Source of the DNA: Pedobacter roseus
GTDB taxonomy: Bacteria; Bacteroidota; Bacteroidia; Sphingobacteriales; Sphingobacteriaceae
DNA length: 64,000 nucleotides
NCBI RefSeq assembly: GCF_014395225.1
Contig: NZ_CP060723.1
Span: 5,270,001-5,334,000, forward strand
Direction of reading: 5' to 3'
Below, in pieces: positions 7,732 through 16,569 of this stretch (its first letter is position 1; every line of letters begins with the position of its first letter). The position numbers were made by a program, and so were the translations under genes. The notes below the pieces were generated by a model that ran no database searches, was not told where the DNA came from, and was given only the letters and a program-made list of their open reading frames with translations.

Positions 7732-10700
7732 TTAAAAAGAAGCATTTAAGCCTACGCTTAATATTCTAGCTTGTGGGTAAACGTTCGCATTTACGCCATC
7801 AAATGATTCTGATGGGTTTAAACCCTTTCTCTTAGAAAATAGCTGTAAGTTTTCACCAGTTACAAACAATCTTGCGCTGTTTACATCAATTTTACTTAAC
7901 CAGGCTTTTGGCAAGCTGTATGACAAATTAACATTACGGATAGCCAGATAAGAAGCATCTATTAACCATCGTGTTGATGTAGCATTGATATTTGTTGAGT
8001 TACCGAAATCCGCACGGGGAATGTTACTTGTCGTATTGGTTTGTGTCCAAGCGTTCAATAAATCTTTATGCAATGCAGATCCGTAAGATCCTGTACTCAT
8101 TAAACCTTGATAAGTACTGTCATAAAATTTGCCGCCAATCTGGTAGTTAACCAATACGGATAACGATAGGTTTTTATATGAAAATGAGTTGGTAAATGAT
8201 CCCATTAAATCTGGAATTGCTGATCCAGAACGGTCAAATACTGCATTTGATTGATTGATTGTATATTCAACACCGTTAACTGTTCTCTTATTTGCTGCTG
8301 TGATGGTTTGTTTAGGATCAGGAATATAAAGTGCAGCACCGTCTGTAGGGTCAACACCAGCATATTGTCTTAACCAGAACTGATAATAATCGTAGCCTAC
8401 CTCTCTTCTTTTTGTGCCGCTTACAATGGTTGGAGTTTCTGCAGGAAGTTTTGTTACTTTATTTTTAAGAATTGTCCAGTTTGTAGTCAAATTCCAATTG
8501 AAGTTTTGAGTTCTCACAATATCTGCACCTAACATCAATTCCACACCCGAATTATACATTGCACCAACGTTCTGATTGATACTTGTAACAGGATCAGATA
8601 GTGGTTGAGGTACACTAAACAATAGATCATTTACTGTTTTTTTGAAATACTCAAACTCTCCGTAAACTCTTCTCTTTAAGAATGAAAAACTAAGCCCAGA
8701 GTTAAAGGTATTTTGAGACTCCCATTTTAATAGCGGGTTTGCGGCAGAAGTCAAAAGTGCGCCAGGCTCAGCTCCATTGTTCCATCCTAAGTCATAAAAT
8801 GCCCTGTCAGCATAATATTCATTGCCACCTGAAGAAGTTAATATAGCATTGTTACCCACTTCGCCGTAAGATACTTTCGCTCTCAAATCATCAAGCCAGG
8901 AAACATCTTTTAAGAAATCTTTATTGATTGACCAAGATCCCCCTAAAGAGTAGAATGTCCCCCATCTAGACTGTGGTGAAAATCTAGAAGAACCGTCACG
9001 CCTTAAAGAGGCATCAAAAAAATACTTGTCTTTATAGCTATAGCTTGCTTTAGAGAAATATGATTCGATATGATCATTATCGGCCTGGCCTCCTGAACTA
9101 TTTGCTGTTACGAAGTTGGCGAATTCTGTATTGCCCTGTAAAATCAAACCCGTTCTGCTTGCATTGAATGTACGATAATTGTAATCGTAATTTTCGTGTC
9201 CAACCAAGGCCGTAATGGCATGATCACCAAATGTTTTCTTATAATTTAAAATTTGATTGAAAGTATACGATCTGATTGTATTGGTATTTTGTGATTTATA
9301 ACCGTTCTGGGTTACACCATCACCAACAATTGGATTCCAATAGGTACTACCATTGTTATTTCTCAAATCAACACTGAAGGTAGGCGTAAAGGTGAAATCT
9401 TTTAAAAATTTAACCTCAACATAAGTTCTCGCACTTACCTGATTCCTTCTAGTAAGGTACTCATTCAATAAAGTCTCATAAACTACGTGTCTGCCAGGAG
9501 AAGCTCCTTGAGGACGCGCAACCGCACCCGGGTGATTTCCATAATCATACCACTGTTCACCTGTTAAGCTATTCATAATGGGCTTACCAGTAGCATCAAA
9601 GGCATGAACAGGATAAATCGGTCCAATACCTCTAGTGAATGAAAATGCATTGATAAAACTTGAACCACTACCTGTAGCAGAATCATTTGCAGTATTTGCT
9701 GTTGTTGAAGATCCTGAAACATTTAAACCGGTTCTTAACCAAGATTTAACTTGCGTATTCACATTAATACGTGCATTAAAACGTTGGTAGTCTGACATAA
9801 TATTAAAACCTTGATCATTTAAATACCCCATTGAAACAAAGAAATCTGATTTTTCTGTTTTTCCTGAGAAATTTAAATTTGCATCTGTTCTTTTCCCTTG
9901 CCTAGCCATAGCGTCATACCAATCAAAGTCATTATATAGTAATGACGCATTTGGATTAAGTTTACCATCGGTACCAACAACCTGGGCTCCCGGAACATTG
10001 AATGGATTATAAACCAAGTTGGTAAACACATCTGTCGAAGCCTTTAAAGACGCCGCCGACTCAGATAATGCTGGTGATGCATTATACATAAGGTTATTCT
10101 TAATACCTTGCCAAACCAAAGGATAATATTCCTGAGCATTTACACGCTCGTATTCTGGAATCCCCCTCTCTGAGAACCCCTGAACAATACTGGCATTAAT
10201 AGAAGGTTGTAAAGATTTACCTCTTTTAGTGGTGATAATAATTACACCATTCGCACCTCTAGAACCATACAGGGCTGAAGACGATGCATCCTTTAATACT
10301 GAAATGCTTTCGATATCATTTTGGTTAATATCGCCAATACTTCCATCGTAAACAGACCCATCCAATACATAAAGGGGGGTATTCGAAGCAGAAAATGAGC
10401 CAAAACCACGAATTCTAATGGTCGCTGAACTTCCTGGCTGACCATTAGAAGCGCCAACGCTAATACCAGGAGCCGATCCTTGCAAGGCAGCCGTAATATT
10501 GGTTACTGTTCTGTTTTCTAAATCTTTAGAACTGATGGTAGAAACCGAACCGGTAATAGATTCTTTTTTCTGTGTACCGTAAGCTACAACCACTACATCT
10601 GCCAGACTTTTTGAATCGGGAGCTAATGCAACGTTCACCAGCTTAGAAGAAGGAGTGACGTCGATTGTTTTGCTTGTAAAGCCGATATAAGAATATTGGA

Positions 10701-10911
10701 TTGCTGTAACAGAAGAATTAATCCTAATAGAGTATTTTCCATCTCCGCCAGTTGTGGCCACCGCTTGTGACCCGACCGCTTTAACACTTACACCTGGAAG
10801 AGGAATGTTATCCTCTGCAGATGTTACTGTTCCAGTAATTGTTCGCTCTTGAGCCATCGCTGTAATTGCAACAAACATCAATACGAACAAACTTTGTAAA
10901 AGTTTTTTCAT
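7732..10911 (-). CDS. SusC/RagA-family TonB-linked outer-membrane receptor
   Basis: SusC transporter of 1059 residues from the ATG at 10909-10911. The frame stays open for 24 more codons upstream, but the internal Met begins the conserved leader MKKLLQSLFVLMFVAITAMA (cut before Q), so I take that start. Next come a regulatory-like domain (GTVTSAEDNIPLPGVSVK), the plug with ADVVVVAYGTQKKESITGSV, RIRGFGS and DIESISVLKDASSSALYGSR followed by ANGVIIITTKRGK, and the barrel ending LSVGLNASF. It is paired with the susD at 6194-7705. It has a different upstream element from the two left-hand susC genes, shared instead with the susC at 12830. Confidence 0.95.
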   Translation of the reverse strand: MKKLLQSLFVLMFVAITAMAQERTITGTVTSAEDNIPLPGVSVKAVGSQAVATTGGDGKYSIRINSSVTAIQYSYIGFTSKTIDVTPSSKLVNVALAPDSKSLADVVVVAYGTQKKESITGSVSTISSKDLENRTVTNITAALQGSAPGISVGASNGQPGSSATIRIRGFGSFSASNTPLYVLDGSVYDGSIGDINQNDIESISVLKDASSSALYGSRGANGVIIITTKRGKSLQPSINASIVQGFSERGIPEYERVNAQEYYPLVWQGIKNNLMYNASPALSESAASLKASTDVFTNLVYNPFNVPGAQVVGTDGKLNPNASLLYNDFDWYDAMARQGKRTDANLNFSGKTEKSDFFVSMGYLNDQGFNIMSDYQRFNARINVNTQVKSWLRTGLNVSGSSTTANTANDSATGSGSSFINAFSFTRGIGPIYPVHAFDATGKPIMNSLTGEQWYDYGNHPGAVARPQGASPGRHVVYETLLNEYLTRRNQVSARTYVEVKFLKDFTFTPTFSVDLRNNNGSTYWNPIVGDGVTQNGYKSQNTNTIRSYTFNQILNYKKTFGDHAITALVGHENYDYNYRTFNASRTGLILQGNTEFANFVTANSSGGQADNDHIESYFSKASYSYKDKYFFDASLRRDGSSRFSPQSRWGTFYSLGGSWSINKDFLKDVSWLDDLRAKVSYGEVGNNAILTSSGGNEYYADRAFYDLGWNNGAEPGALLTSAANPLLKWESQNTFNSGLSFSFLKRRVYGEFEYFKKTVNDLLFSVPQPLSDPVTSINQNVGAMYNSGVELMLGADIVRTQNFNWNLTTNWTILKNKVTKLPAETPTIVSGTKRREVGYDYYQFWLRQYAGVDPTDGAALYIPDPKQTITAANKRTVNGVEYTINQSNAVFDRSGSAIPDLMGSFTNSFSYKNLSLSVLVNYQIGGKFYDSTYQGLMSTGSYGSALHKDLLNAWTQTNTTSNIPRADFGNSTNINATSTRWLIDASYLAIRNVNLSYSLPKAWLSKIDVNSARLFVTGENLQLFSKRKGLNPSESFDGVNANVYPQARILSVGLNASF

Positions 10912-10950
10912 GAAATTTAAGTTAGTTATTGAAATAGTTATTTGAAGCGT

Positions 10951-10983
10951 TAAATATAATGTAGATGTACAAGAGTTTAACAA
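10951..10983 (-). promoter_or_regulatory. Candidate promoter of the susC at 7732 (TTG-N22-TATATTTA)
   Basis: On the minus strand TTGTTAAA is followed by TATATTTA (10951-10958) with 22 bases between TTG and the box. The block of about 45 bases is conserved with the one at 16023-16056 (shared words GTTAAA, CATCT, TTATATTTA). The -7 box differs from TAnnTTTG only in the last base. Spacing is slightly longer than usual, so a bound regulator is an alternative reading. Confidence 0.4.
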
Positions 10984-11251
10984 TAATTAACAAACGATCA
11001 ATTATAATGACTTTATTTTGACAATAAAGCTGTATAATAAATAAGTCGAAATAAGCATTTTTCTACATTAATCTAGTTATTTGGCAATTTTTTAGGGCAT
11101 TTTTAAAAAAATGATGAATAAAATGTGCAAAAATCTTTTTTTCTGACAATGCAGGCATTAAATAAAATCATGCCAAAAGATGCCGTTTAAAGAAATTTTT
11201 ACAAAGCTTGAATTTCTAAAATACACGATTTAAACAAAATTAACTCAAACA
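10984..11251. other. AT-rich spacer upstream of a susC
   Basis: Very AT-rich non-coding stretch between the candidate promoter of the susC at 7732 and the terminator of the next unit. It contains direct matches to the spacer upstream of the susC at 12830 (for example AATGAC followed by TTATTTTGACA-like and TTAATTTGACA-like words), which may be further conserved regulatory sequence. No gene seen. Confidence 0.5.
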
Positions 11252-11286
11252 AAAAAGAGGGTTGCGAAATCCGCAACCCTCTTTTT
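11252..11286 (-). terminator. Terminator after the third susD
   Basis: Perfect 15-bp inverted repeat AAAAAGAGGGTTGCG (11252-11266) / CGCAACCCTCTTTTT (11272-11286) with a 5-base loop, ending in a T run on the minus strand. It is 23 bases downstream of the susD stop. Confidence 0.88.
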
Positions 11287-11309
11287 AAACTAATGATCTG
11301 TATTGAATA

Positions 11310-12812
11310 TTAAGGTTTATCCCACCATAAACGGGTGCTTAAAGCATCAGGACCTTGAGCCGCTACAGCAGCATCATAGTTCGTCTTGTTCAAGTCACTT
11401 TCCGTTTTAGGGTATGCTTGTCTTCTTGGAATTTGTTTATCCGCATTTGCAGCATCACGAGCCGGAACTAAAACTGGGTAACCAGTTCTTCTCCATTCTG
11501 CCCATGCCTCATAACCATTGTTCATATAGAAATTTAACCATTTTTGGGTTTGAATTTTCTCTAATTTTTGGTTGTGGGTTAAAGCAGCGGTTAACAAAAC
11601 ATTAGGTTGTGCCTCATAAGTTAATTTATTCGCAGCTGTAATAGTAACAGCTGGAGTAGCATTTGTTGAAACCTGAATAGCAGCCCATTGATCCATAGAT
11701 GCATCAATACCTTTGATATACCAATTAATCATTTCAGCATCACCACCAGGGATCCAACCTTCTAAAGCAGCTTCAGACATTGTAAAGCACATTTGAGAAT
11801 AGGTTGTTAACTGTAACGGGAAAACGTTGCTGTAAATTGCCCTTCCTAATAATGCTCCATCAACACCAGCAGTATACTGATCTGTAACACCATATGGAAT
11901 TCCTTTATAAGCAGCTGGAGTTCCAACGGTTCTAGAGAAAATAGGCAAACGTGGGTCAGCATTAACCACCATGTTTTTATCAACTACAGTTTGCGAAACA
12001 CCATAATCTATACGACCGTTTCTTACATAGTTTGTATACCAAGGGCTCTCATAAGTTGAATTTGCCTGATAAGCAAAAATTGCATTATCAGCATTAGAAG
12101 TCATTAAGCCAGCAGCTACTGCTTCTGTAAATGCCACTTTGGCGGTAGCAACATCCTCAGTTTTCATCATTCTTAAAGCAACGATCGCCCTTAAAGAATT
12201 TGCCCATTTTTTCCATTTAGTGATATCACCACCAAACAAAGGATCATTAGGCTGCGCTGTTGTTATTTGCAACGGAGCTTCTTTAAGTTCTTTCAAAAGA
12301 TCATTATAAATGAATTTCTGCGTATCAAATTTAGGCTGAGTATTCAATAAACCTAAACCTGATTCAGTGTAGGGAACATTACCCCATCTATCAGTTATCT
12401 GAAGCATTAAAAAGGCTTTCAAGATCCTGGCATGACCAATCTGGTTAGCATTGCTACCATTATCTGTTACTTCCTTAGTTGCCTTTGTAGCAGGATCTGT
12501 ATTTAACTTAATAATACGCTGTAAATCTTGTACAGGACCTGAATAGATTCCATCATACGAGTATTGGATCTGCGAATACCTCGACTCATTGGTATAAATA
12601 AATTCTGCCATGTGCTGCACATACAACAAACCTGCCGCACCATTCGGAACACCTCTTGTTCCAATAACCGCACTGGCGAACAAGAATTTCGTGCTTGGAG
12701 ATAACGGCGTATTTGGATTCGTATTTAAATCTCCGAAATCCTTTTTACAAGCTGATAAAAAGCTCGCACCCGCCATCATCAATAATATATATTTTTTAAA
12801 TTGATTTTTCAT
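11310..12812 (-). CDS. SusD-like nutrient-binding lipoprotein (SusD-like_2 subtype)
   Basis: 500-residue lipoprotein with lipobox LSAC (Cys22) then KKDFGDLNTNPNTP. The LNTNPN motif directly after the lipid anchor and the C-terminal AWAEWRRTGYPVL segment are typical of the SusD-like_2 subgroup (PF12771), different from the other two SusD proteins here. It lies 17 bases downstream of its susC. The subtype difference suggests that this pair imports a different class of ligand, but nothing in the sequence names it. Confidence 0.9.
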   Translation of the reverse strand: MKNQFKKYILLMMAGASFLSACKKDFGDLNTNPNTPLSPSTKFLFASAVIGTRGVPNGAAGLLYVQHMAEFIYTNESRYSQIQYSYDGIYSGPVQDLQRIIKLNTDPATKATKEVTDNGSNANQIGHARILKAFLMLQITDRWGNVPYTESGLGLLNTQPKFDTQKFIYNDLLKELKEAPLQITTAQPNDPLFGGDITKWKKWANSLRAIVALRMMKTEDVATAKVAFTEAVAAGLMTSNADNAIFAYQANSTYESPWYTNYVRNGRIDYGVSQTVVDKNMVVNADPRLPIFSRTVGTPAAYKGIPYGVTDQYTAGVDGALLGRAIYSNVFPLQLTTYSQMCFTMSEAALEGWIPGGDAEMINWYIKGIDASMDQWAAIQVSTNATPAVTITAANKLTYEAQPNVLLTAALTHNQKLEKIQTQKWLNFYMNNGYEAWAEWRRTGYPVLVPARDAANADKQIPRRQAYPKTESDLNKTNYDAAVAAQGPDALSTRLWWDKP

Positions 12813-12829
12813 CTTTCCTGTCCTTAAAA

Positions 12830-15800
12830 TTATAATGAAAATTTAACGTTGAAACCAACTGTTCTGGTTCCTGGAAGTTGAGCTGTATCAATCCATGAAG
12901 ATTGTAATTCTGTTGGATCAATACCTTTCACTTTACTATAAATCAGCCATAAGTTCTGTCCGATAACCGAAACGTCAATTCTTTGGAATGGCAATTTCTT
13001 AAATAAAGTTTTTGGAAGGCTATAGGTTAATGAAACCTCTCTTAGTTTAACATAAGAAGCATCATAGATCCAGTTTTCAAAAACATTCTGCAATCTGGTT
13101 TCATAAAGTTCTCTTGCATCTACATAAACGGTATTAGGTAAACCAGTAGTTGCATTAATACCCTCTAACCTGATACCACCACCATTAGCCGGATCGTCTC
13201 TTTTAGGCTTACCTTTATCATTTAAGCCTACTGTTTCTTCAGATAAACCTGAACCTGCAGTGATCATTTTCGTTAAAGAAAGTAATTTACCTCCATTTTG
13301 AAAATCCAATGATCCACCTAAGGTAAATTGTTTGTAAGTGAAAGATGTTGCAAAACCACCAGTAAATTTAGGCAGGATACTACCTAAATCCATATTGTCT
13401 TTCAATACATAGAAACCATCATCATCAATTAATTTATTTCCGTTGGCATCTTTAACAATACCCTGTCCGGTTATAAATCCAGAAGCCTCGCCAACTTTAG
13501 CATTTAATGATGCGGATGGAGAGCCTACAAATCCAAATGATCCGGCAGATCCATCGATTCCACCTAAAATGTTATCAACACCTGGTGCTAAAGCAATAAC
13601 TTTGTTTTTATTAATACCTATGTTAAAATCAGCATTCCAGGTGAAGTCTTTGCTTCTGATTGGAGTACCTCCCAAAGTGATCTCATAACCATAGTTTTTG
13701 ATGTTACCTGCATTGATGGTACGCTGAGTGTAACCAGAAGAGCCAGGGGTAGTTACATTGATGATCTGATCTTTAGTCTGTCTTGAATAGAAGTTAAAAT
13801 CACCTCTCAAGCGGTCTTTAAAGAACCTTAATTCAGCACCAACTTCATAAGCTGTAGATAAAGCGGGTTTTAATTCCGGATTTGGGATTAAGTTCGCTAC
13901 TGATTGTGAAGGGTAGATTACACTAGATTTGCTGTAGTTGGTGGTTGCCAAAGGAAATGTTTCAGCCAGGGCATAAGCGCCAACATCTGTACCAACACGG
14001 GCAACTGAAGCACGCAATTTACCAAATGATAATGCTTTGAAATCTTTAGTAAATTCAGAGAAAATGAATGAACCTGATGCACCACCATACCAGTAAGAAT
14101 TATTAGCTGTTGGTAAAGTTGAAGTTACATCGTTACGTAAGTTCAAATCCAAAAATAAATAGTTTTTATAACCTAATGTAGTATAGGCATACAAACTGTT
14201 TACCTTTCTACGGCTAAAAGAGTTTGTAGCAGATTTTTCATTTAATGAGTTCGAAACGTTGTATACATTTGGAACAATAAATCCACCAACAGTTCCTGTT
14301 GCCACGTTATTGTTGTCTTGAGTCATCAACTCGCCATATAAAGCTGCCTTCAAAGAGAAAGAACCGAATTCTTTGTCATAAGCAAGGTTTGCTAAATAGT
14401 TGGTTTCTGAGAATTTTGTTGATGCACTGCTAAATGCAGGTGTATTTAAAGTAAATGAAGCTGTCCTTCCATCTGAATTTACGTTAGTTACGTTAGTTCT
14501 AGCAATTACCGAAGCTTTTAATCCAGAACCTATATCATAAGTTGCACTTGCACTACCATAAATTCTTTGAATAAAACTCTCAGATAAGTTCTTGTAAACC
14601 TCTACGTATGGGTTATCCCAGAATTTTGGTGTTAAGTTATCTGGACCAGAAATGTTCCAAGTGGTGAAAGTACCATCTGGACGTTGATATCTTTGTAGTT
14701 TTTCCATTTCGATATCCCTGTGGAACCACTGGTTAAATGAACCAGCAGTTTGGGTACCGTAACCTTCTCTTGGAATATTAAATCTTTTCTCGTAAACATA
14801 ATTGAAGTTACCATTTACAGATAATCTATCGCTTAGATTGGTTGTATTGTTGAAAACAACCCAATTTTTTTGCTGACTTGAGTTTGGAGAAACACCACTT
14901 CTGGTTAAGTTAGTGAAAGAGAAACGGGTTGTAGAGTTATCGCTCGCTTTTGATAAAGCAACAGATGTGTTATTTGCGATACCAGTATCATAGAAGTTTT
15001 TAACGTTATCTGGTTGAGCAACCCAAGGTTTAGTTTTTCCGTACTCTGGATCGGTTGGATCGAAAGCATACCAAGGAGCATAAGGTTGTCCATCAAATTT
15101 TGGACCCCAGCTTTCATCAATTGAAAAATCGTAATATCTCGCACCGTTCAATACCGAATTTGCGCTTCCTGCCGGAGCAGTATAAGTAAGCCATGTTTGA
15201 CCGTTACCACCACCATATTCATTTTGATATTTAGGTAAAATGTAAACATTCTCAAATGTTGTAGAATGGTTCACATCTACCCCAATACCAGATTTTTTAG
15301 ATGCCTTTTTAGTCGTGATTACAACTGCACCTTCAGAACCACGCTGACCATAAAGTGCCGTTGCACCTGGGCCTTTCAAAACGTTCAATGTTTCAACATC
15401 ATCAGGGTTAACTCCATCAGGACTTGTAATTACACCATCAACAACATAGATAGGGTTACCACCACCTAACGAGTTGATACCACGGATACGAATAGTAGAA
15501 GTTCCGAATTTAGCGCCAGAACCACCACTGATTTGCGTACCAGCGATCTTTCCAGCAATGGCAGTATTGATATCAGCGATCTTGGTAGGGCTGATTTTCT
15601 CTGCTGTTAATTGCTGTTGTGCAGTACCAATTGATCTTTCAGACCTTTTAACACCCAAAGCTGAAGTAACAGTTACTTCGCTTAATGTTGTTGCATCTGG
15701 ATTTAGCGCAACGTTAATTGAATTTGAAGAAAGAGGCACTGTTTGGGCAATGTAGCCTAGATAGGTAAAGGTTAATCCTGTTGCAGCTCCAGTAACTCTA

Positions 15801-15985
15801 ATAGAGTATCTTCCATCTGCACCTGTTACAGCACCACCTTGTGCCCCCTTTACTTTAACACTTACGCCCGGAAGGGGTTTTTTATCATCCGAAGCAGTAA
15901 CTGTTCCTGTGATTGTTCGATCTTGTGCCATTGCCGTAATTGCAACGAACATCAATATGAACAAACTTTGTAGAAGTTTTTTCAT
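12830..15985 (-). CDS. SusC/RagA-family TonB-linked outer-membrane receptor
   Basis: 1051-residue SusC. Signal peptide MKKLLQSLFILMFVAITAMA (cut before Q21), regulatory-like domain (GTVTASDDKKPLPGVSVKVK), plug with RIRGINSLGGGNPIYVVDG and DDVETLNVLKGPGATALYGQR followed by GSEGAVVITTKK, then a barrel ending FNVKFSL. The plug signature is the NVLKGP variant rather than ILKDA, matching its SusD-like_2 partner downstream. The start ATG at 15983-15985 is clear because the leader is conserved with the other susC genes, also at base level (23 bases at 15963-15985 match the left-hand copies). Confidence 0.95.
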   Translation of the reverse strand: MKKLLQSLFILMFVAITAMAQDRTITGTVTASDDKKPLPGVSVKVKGAQGGAVTGADGRYSIRVTGAATGLTFTYLGYIAQTVPLSSNSINVALNPDATTLSEVTVTSALGVKRSERSIGTAQQQLTAEKISPTKIADINTAIAGKIAGTQISGGSGAKFGTSTIRIRGINSLGGGNPIYVVDGVITSPDGVNPDDVETLNVLKGPGATALYGQRGSEGAVVITTKKASKKSGIGVDVNHSTTFENVYILPKYQNEYGGGNGQTWLTYTAPAGSANSVLNGARYYDFSIDESWGPKFDGQPYAPWYAFDPTDPEYGKTKPWVAQPDNVKNFYDTGIANNTSVALSKASDNSTTRFSFTNLTRSGVSPNSSQQKNWVVFNNTTNLSDRLSVNGNFNYVYEKRFNIPREGYGTQTAGSFNQWFHRDIEMEKLQRYQRPDGTFTTWNISGPDNLTPKFWDNPYVEVYKNLSESFIQRIYGSASATYDIGSGLKASVIARTNVTNVNSDGRTASFTLNTPAFSSASTKFSETNYLANLAYDKEFGSFSLKAALYGELMTQDNNNVATGTVGGFIVPNVYNVSNSLNEKSATNSFSRRKVNSLYAYTTLGYKNYLFLDLNLRNDVTSTLPTANNSYWYGGASGSFIFSEFTKDFKALSFGKLRASVARVGTDVGAYALAETFPLATTNYSKSSVIYPSQSVANLIPNPELKPALSTAYEVGAELRFFKDRLRGDFNFYSRQTKDQIINVTTPGSSGYTQRTINAGNIKNYGYEITLGGTPIRSKDFTWNADFNIGINKNKVIALAPGVDNILGGIDGSAGSFGFVGSPSASLNAKVGEASGFITGQGIVKDANGNKLIDDDGFYVLKDNMDLGSILPKFTGGFATSFTYKQFTLGGSLDFQNGGKLLSLTKMITAGSGLSEETVGLNDKGKPKRDDPANGGGIRLEGINATTGLPNTVYVDARELYETRLQNVFENWIYDASYVKLREVSLTYSLPKTLFKKLPFQRIDVSVIGQNLWLIYSKVKGIDPTELQSSWIDTAQLPGTRTVGFNVKFSL

Positions 15986-16022
15986 AATAAGAAAATAGGT
16001 TAGTTAATGATTATTTAAAGGC

Positions 16023-16056
16023 TAAATATAACGGAGATGCAGAACATTTTAACAAA
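16023..16056 (-). promoter_or_regulatory. Candidate promoter of the susC at 12830 (TTTG-N22-TATATTTA)
   Basis: Minus strand: TTTG (16053-16056), 22 bases, TATATTTA (16023-16030). Same spacing and flanking words as 10951-10983. Start codon about 38 bases downstream. Confidence 0.4.
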
Positions 16057-16510
16057 ATTTAACAAAATAGAAATGCATAATGACATTAATTTGACAAACT
16101 GTTCGTATTACAAAAAAGACGAATGAAACCTTTTTTACACATAATGTGGGTAAAAACACTCATATTACGCTATCGCGTTAATATGTTGTGAATTAATAGT
16201 TATTGAGTCAACATTAAATGGACATTCAAAAGCGAATTATTAATTAAAAAAATTGTGCCAAATTTGTATACCTCTCTAATGCCACCTTTTTCAATAGGTG
16301 AACTATCTTAAATGTTGATATAAACGTTAGTGATATAATATTATGTTTAGAAATATTTAAAGGGCCAACGTATTAGATTATAACCAAAGCAAGGTCAATG
16401 AGTGTAATCTCCAAAACTTACAATTAATTCAGGGGTGAATTACCAGTAAGATACATTATTTTATCACTCTTAGAAATTAATGGCTTTTTTTAATGTATAA
16501 CCTAATACAT
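16057..16510. other. Non-coding spacer, about 450 bases
   Basis: AT-rich spacer between the susC array and the M14 peptidase gene. No reading frame with family resemblance, no tRNA-like fold and no clear dyad was found. It may contain upstream regulatory sequence for the susC at 12830. Confidence 0.5.
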
Positions 16511-16555
16511 AAAACCGAACGGCCTTACAATTATATTGTAAGGCCGTTCGGTTTT
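16511..16555 (-). terminator. Strong terminator of the M14 peptidase gene
   Basis: Perfect 20-bp inverted repeat AAAACCGAACGGCCTTACAA (16511-16530) with its complement at 16536-16555, loop of 5. The outer A/T pairs give a T run in both directions, so it can also insulate the susC spacer. It is 14 bases beyond the peptidase stop. Confidence 0.9.
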
Positions 16556-16569
16556 ATTGAGCTGAAATC

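Noticed and set aside
10912..10983. 24 extra codons in front of the susC at 7732
   Set aside because: The conserved susC leader begins at the internal Met at 10911, and the candidate promoter lies inside the extension.
1..16000. Polysaccharide utilisation locus with a predicted substrate
   Set aside because: No carbohydrate-active enzymes or cognate regulators are present, so naming a glycan would be guesswork.
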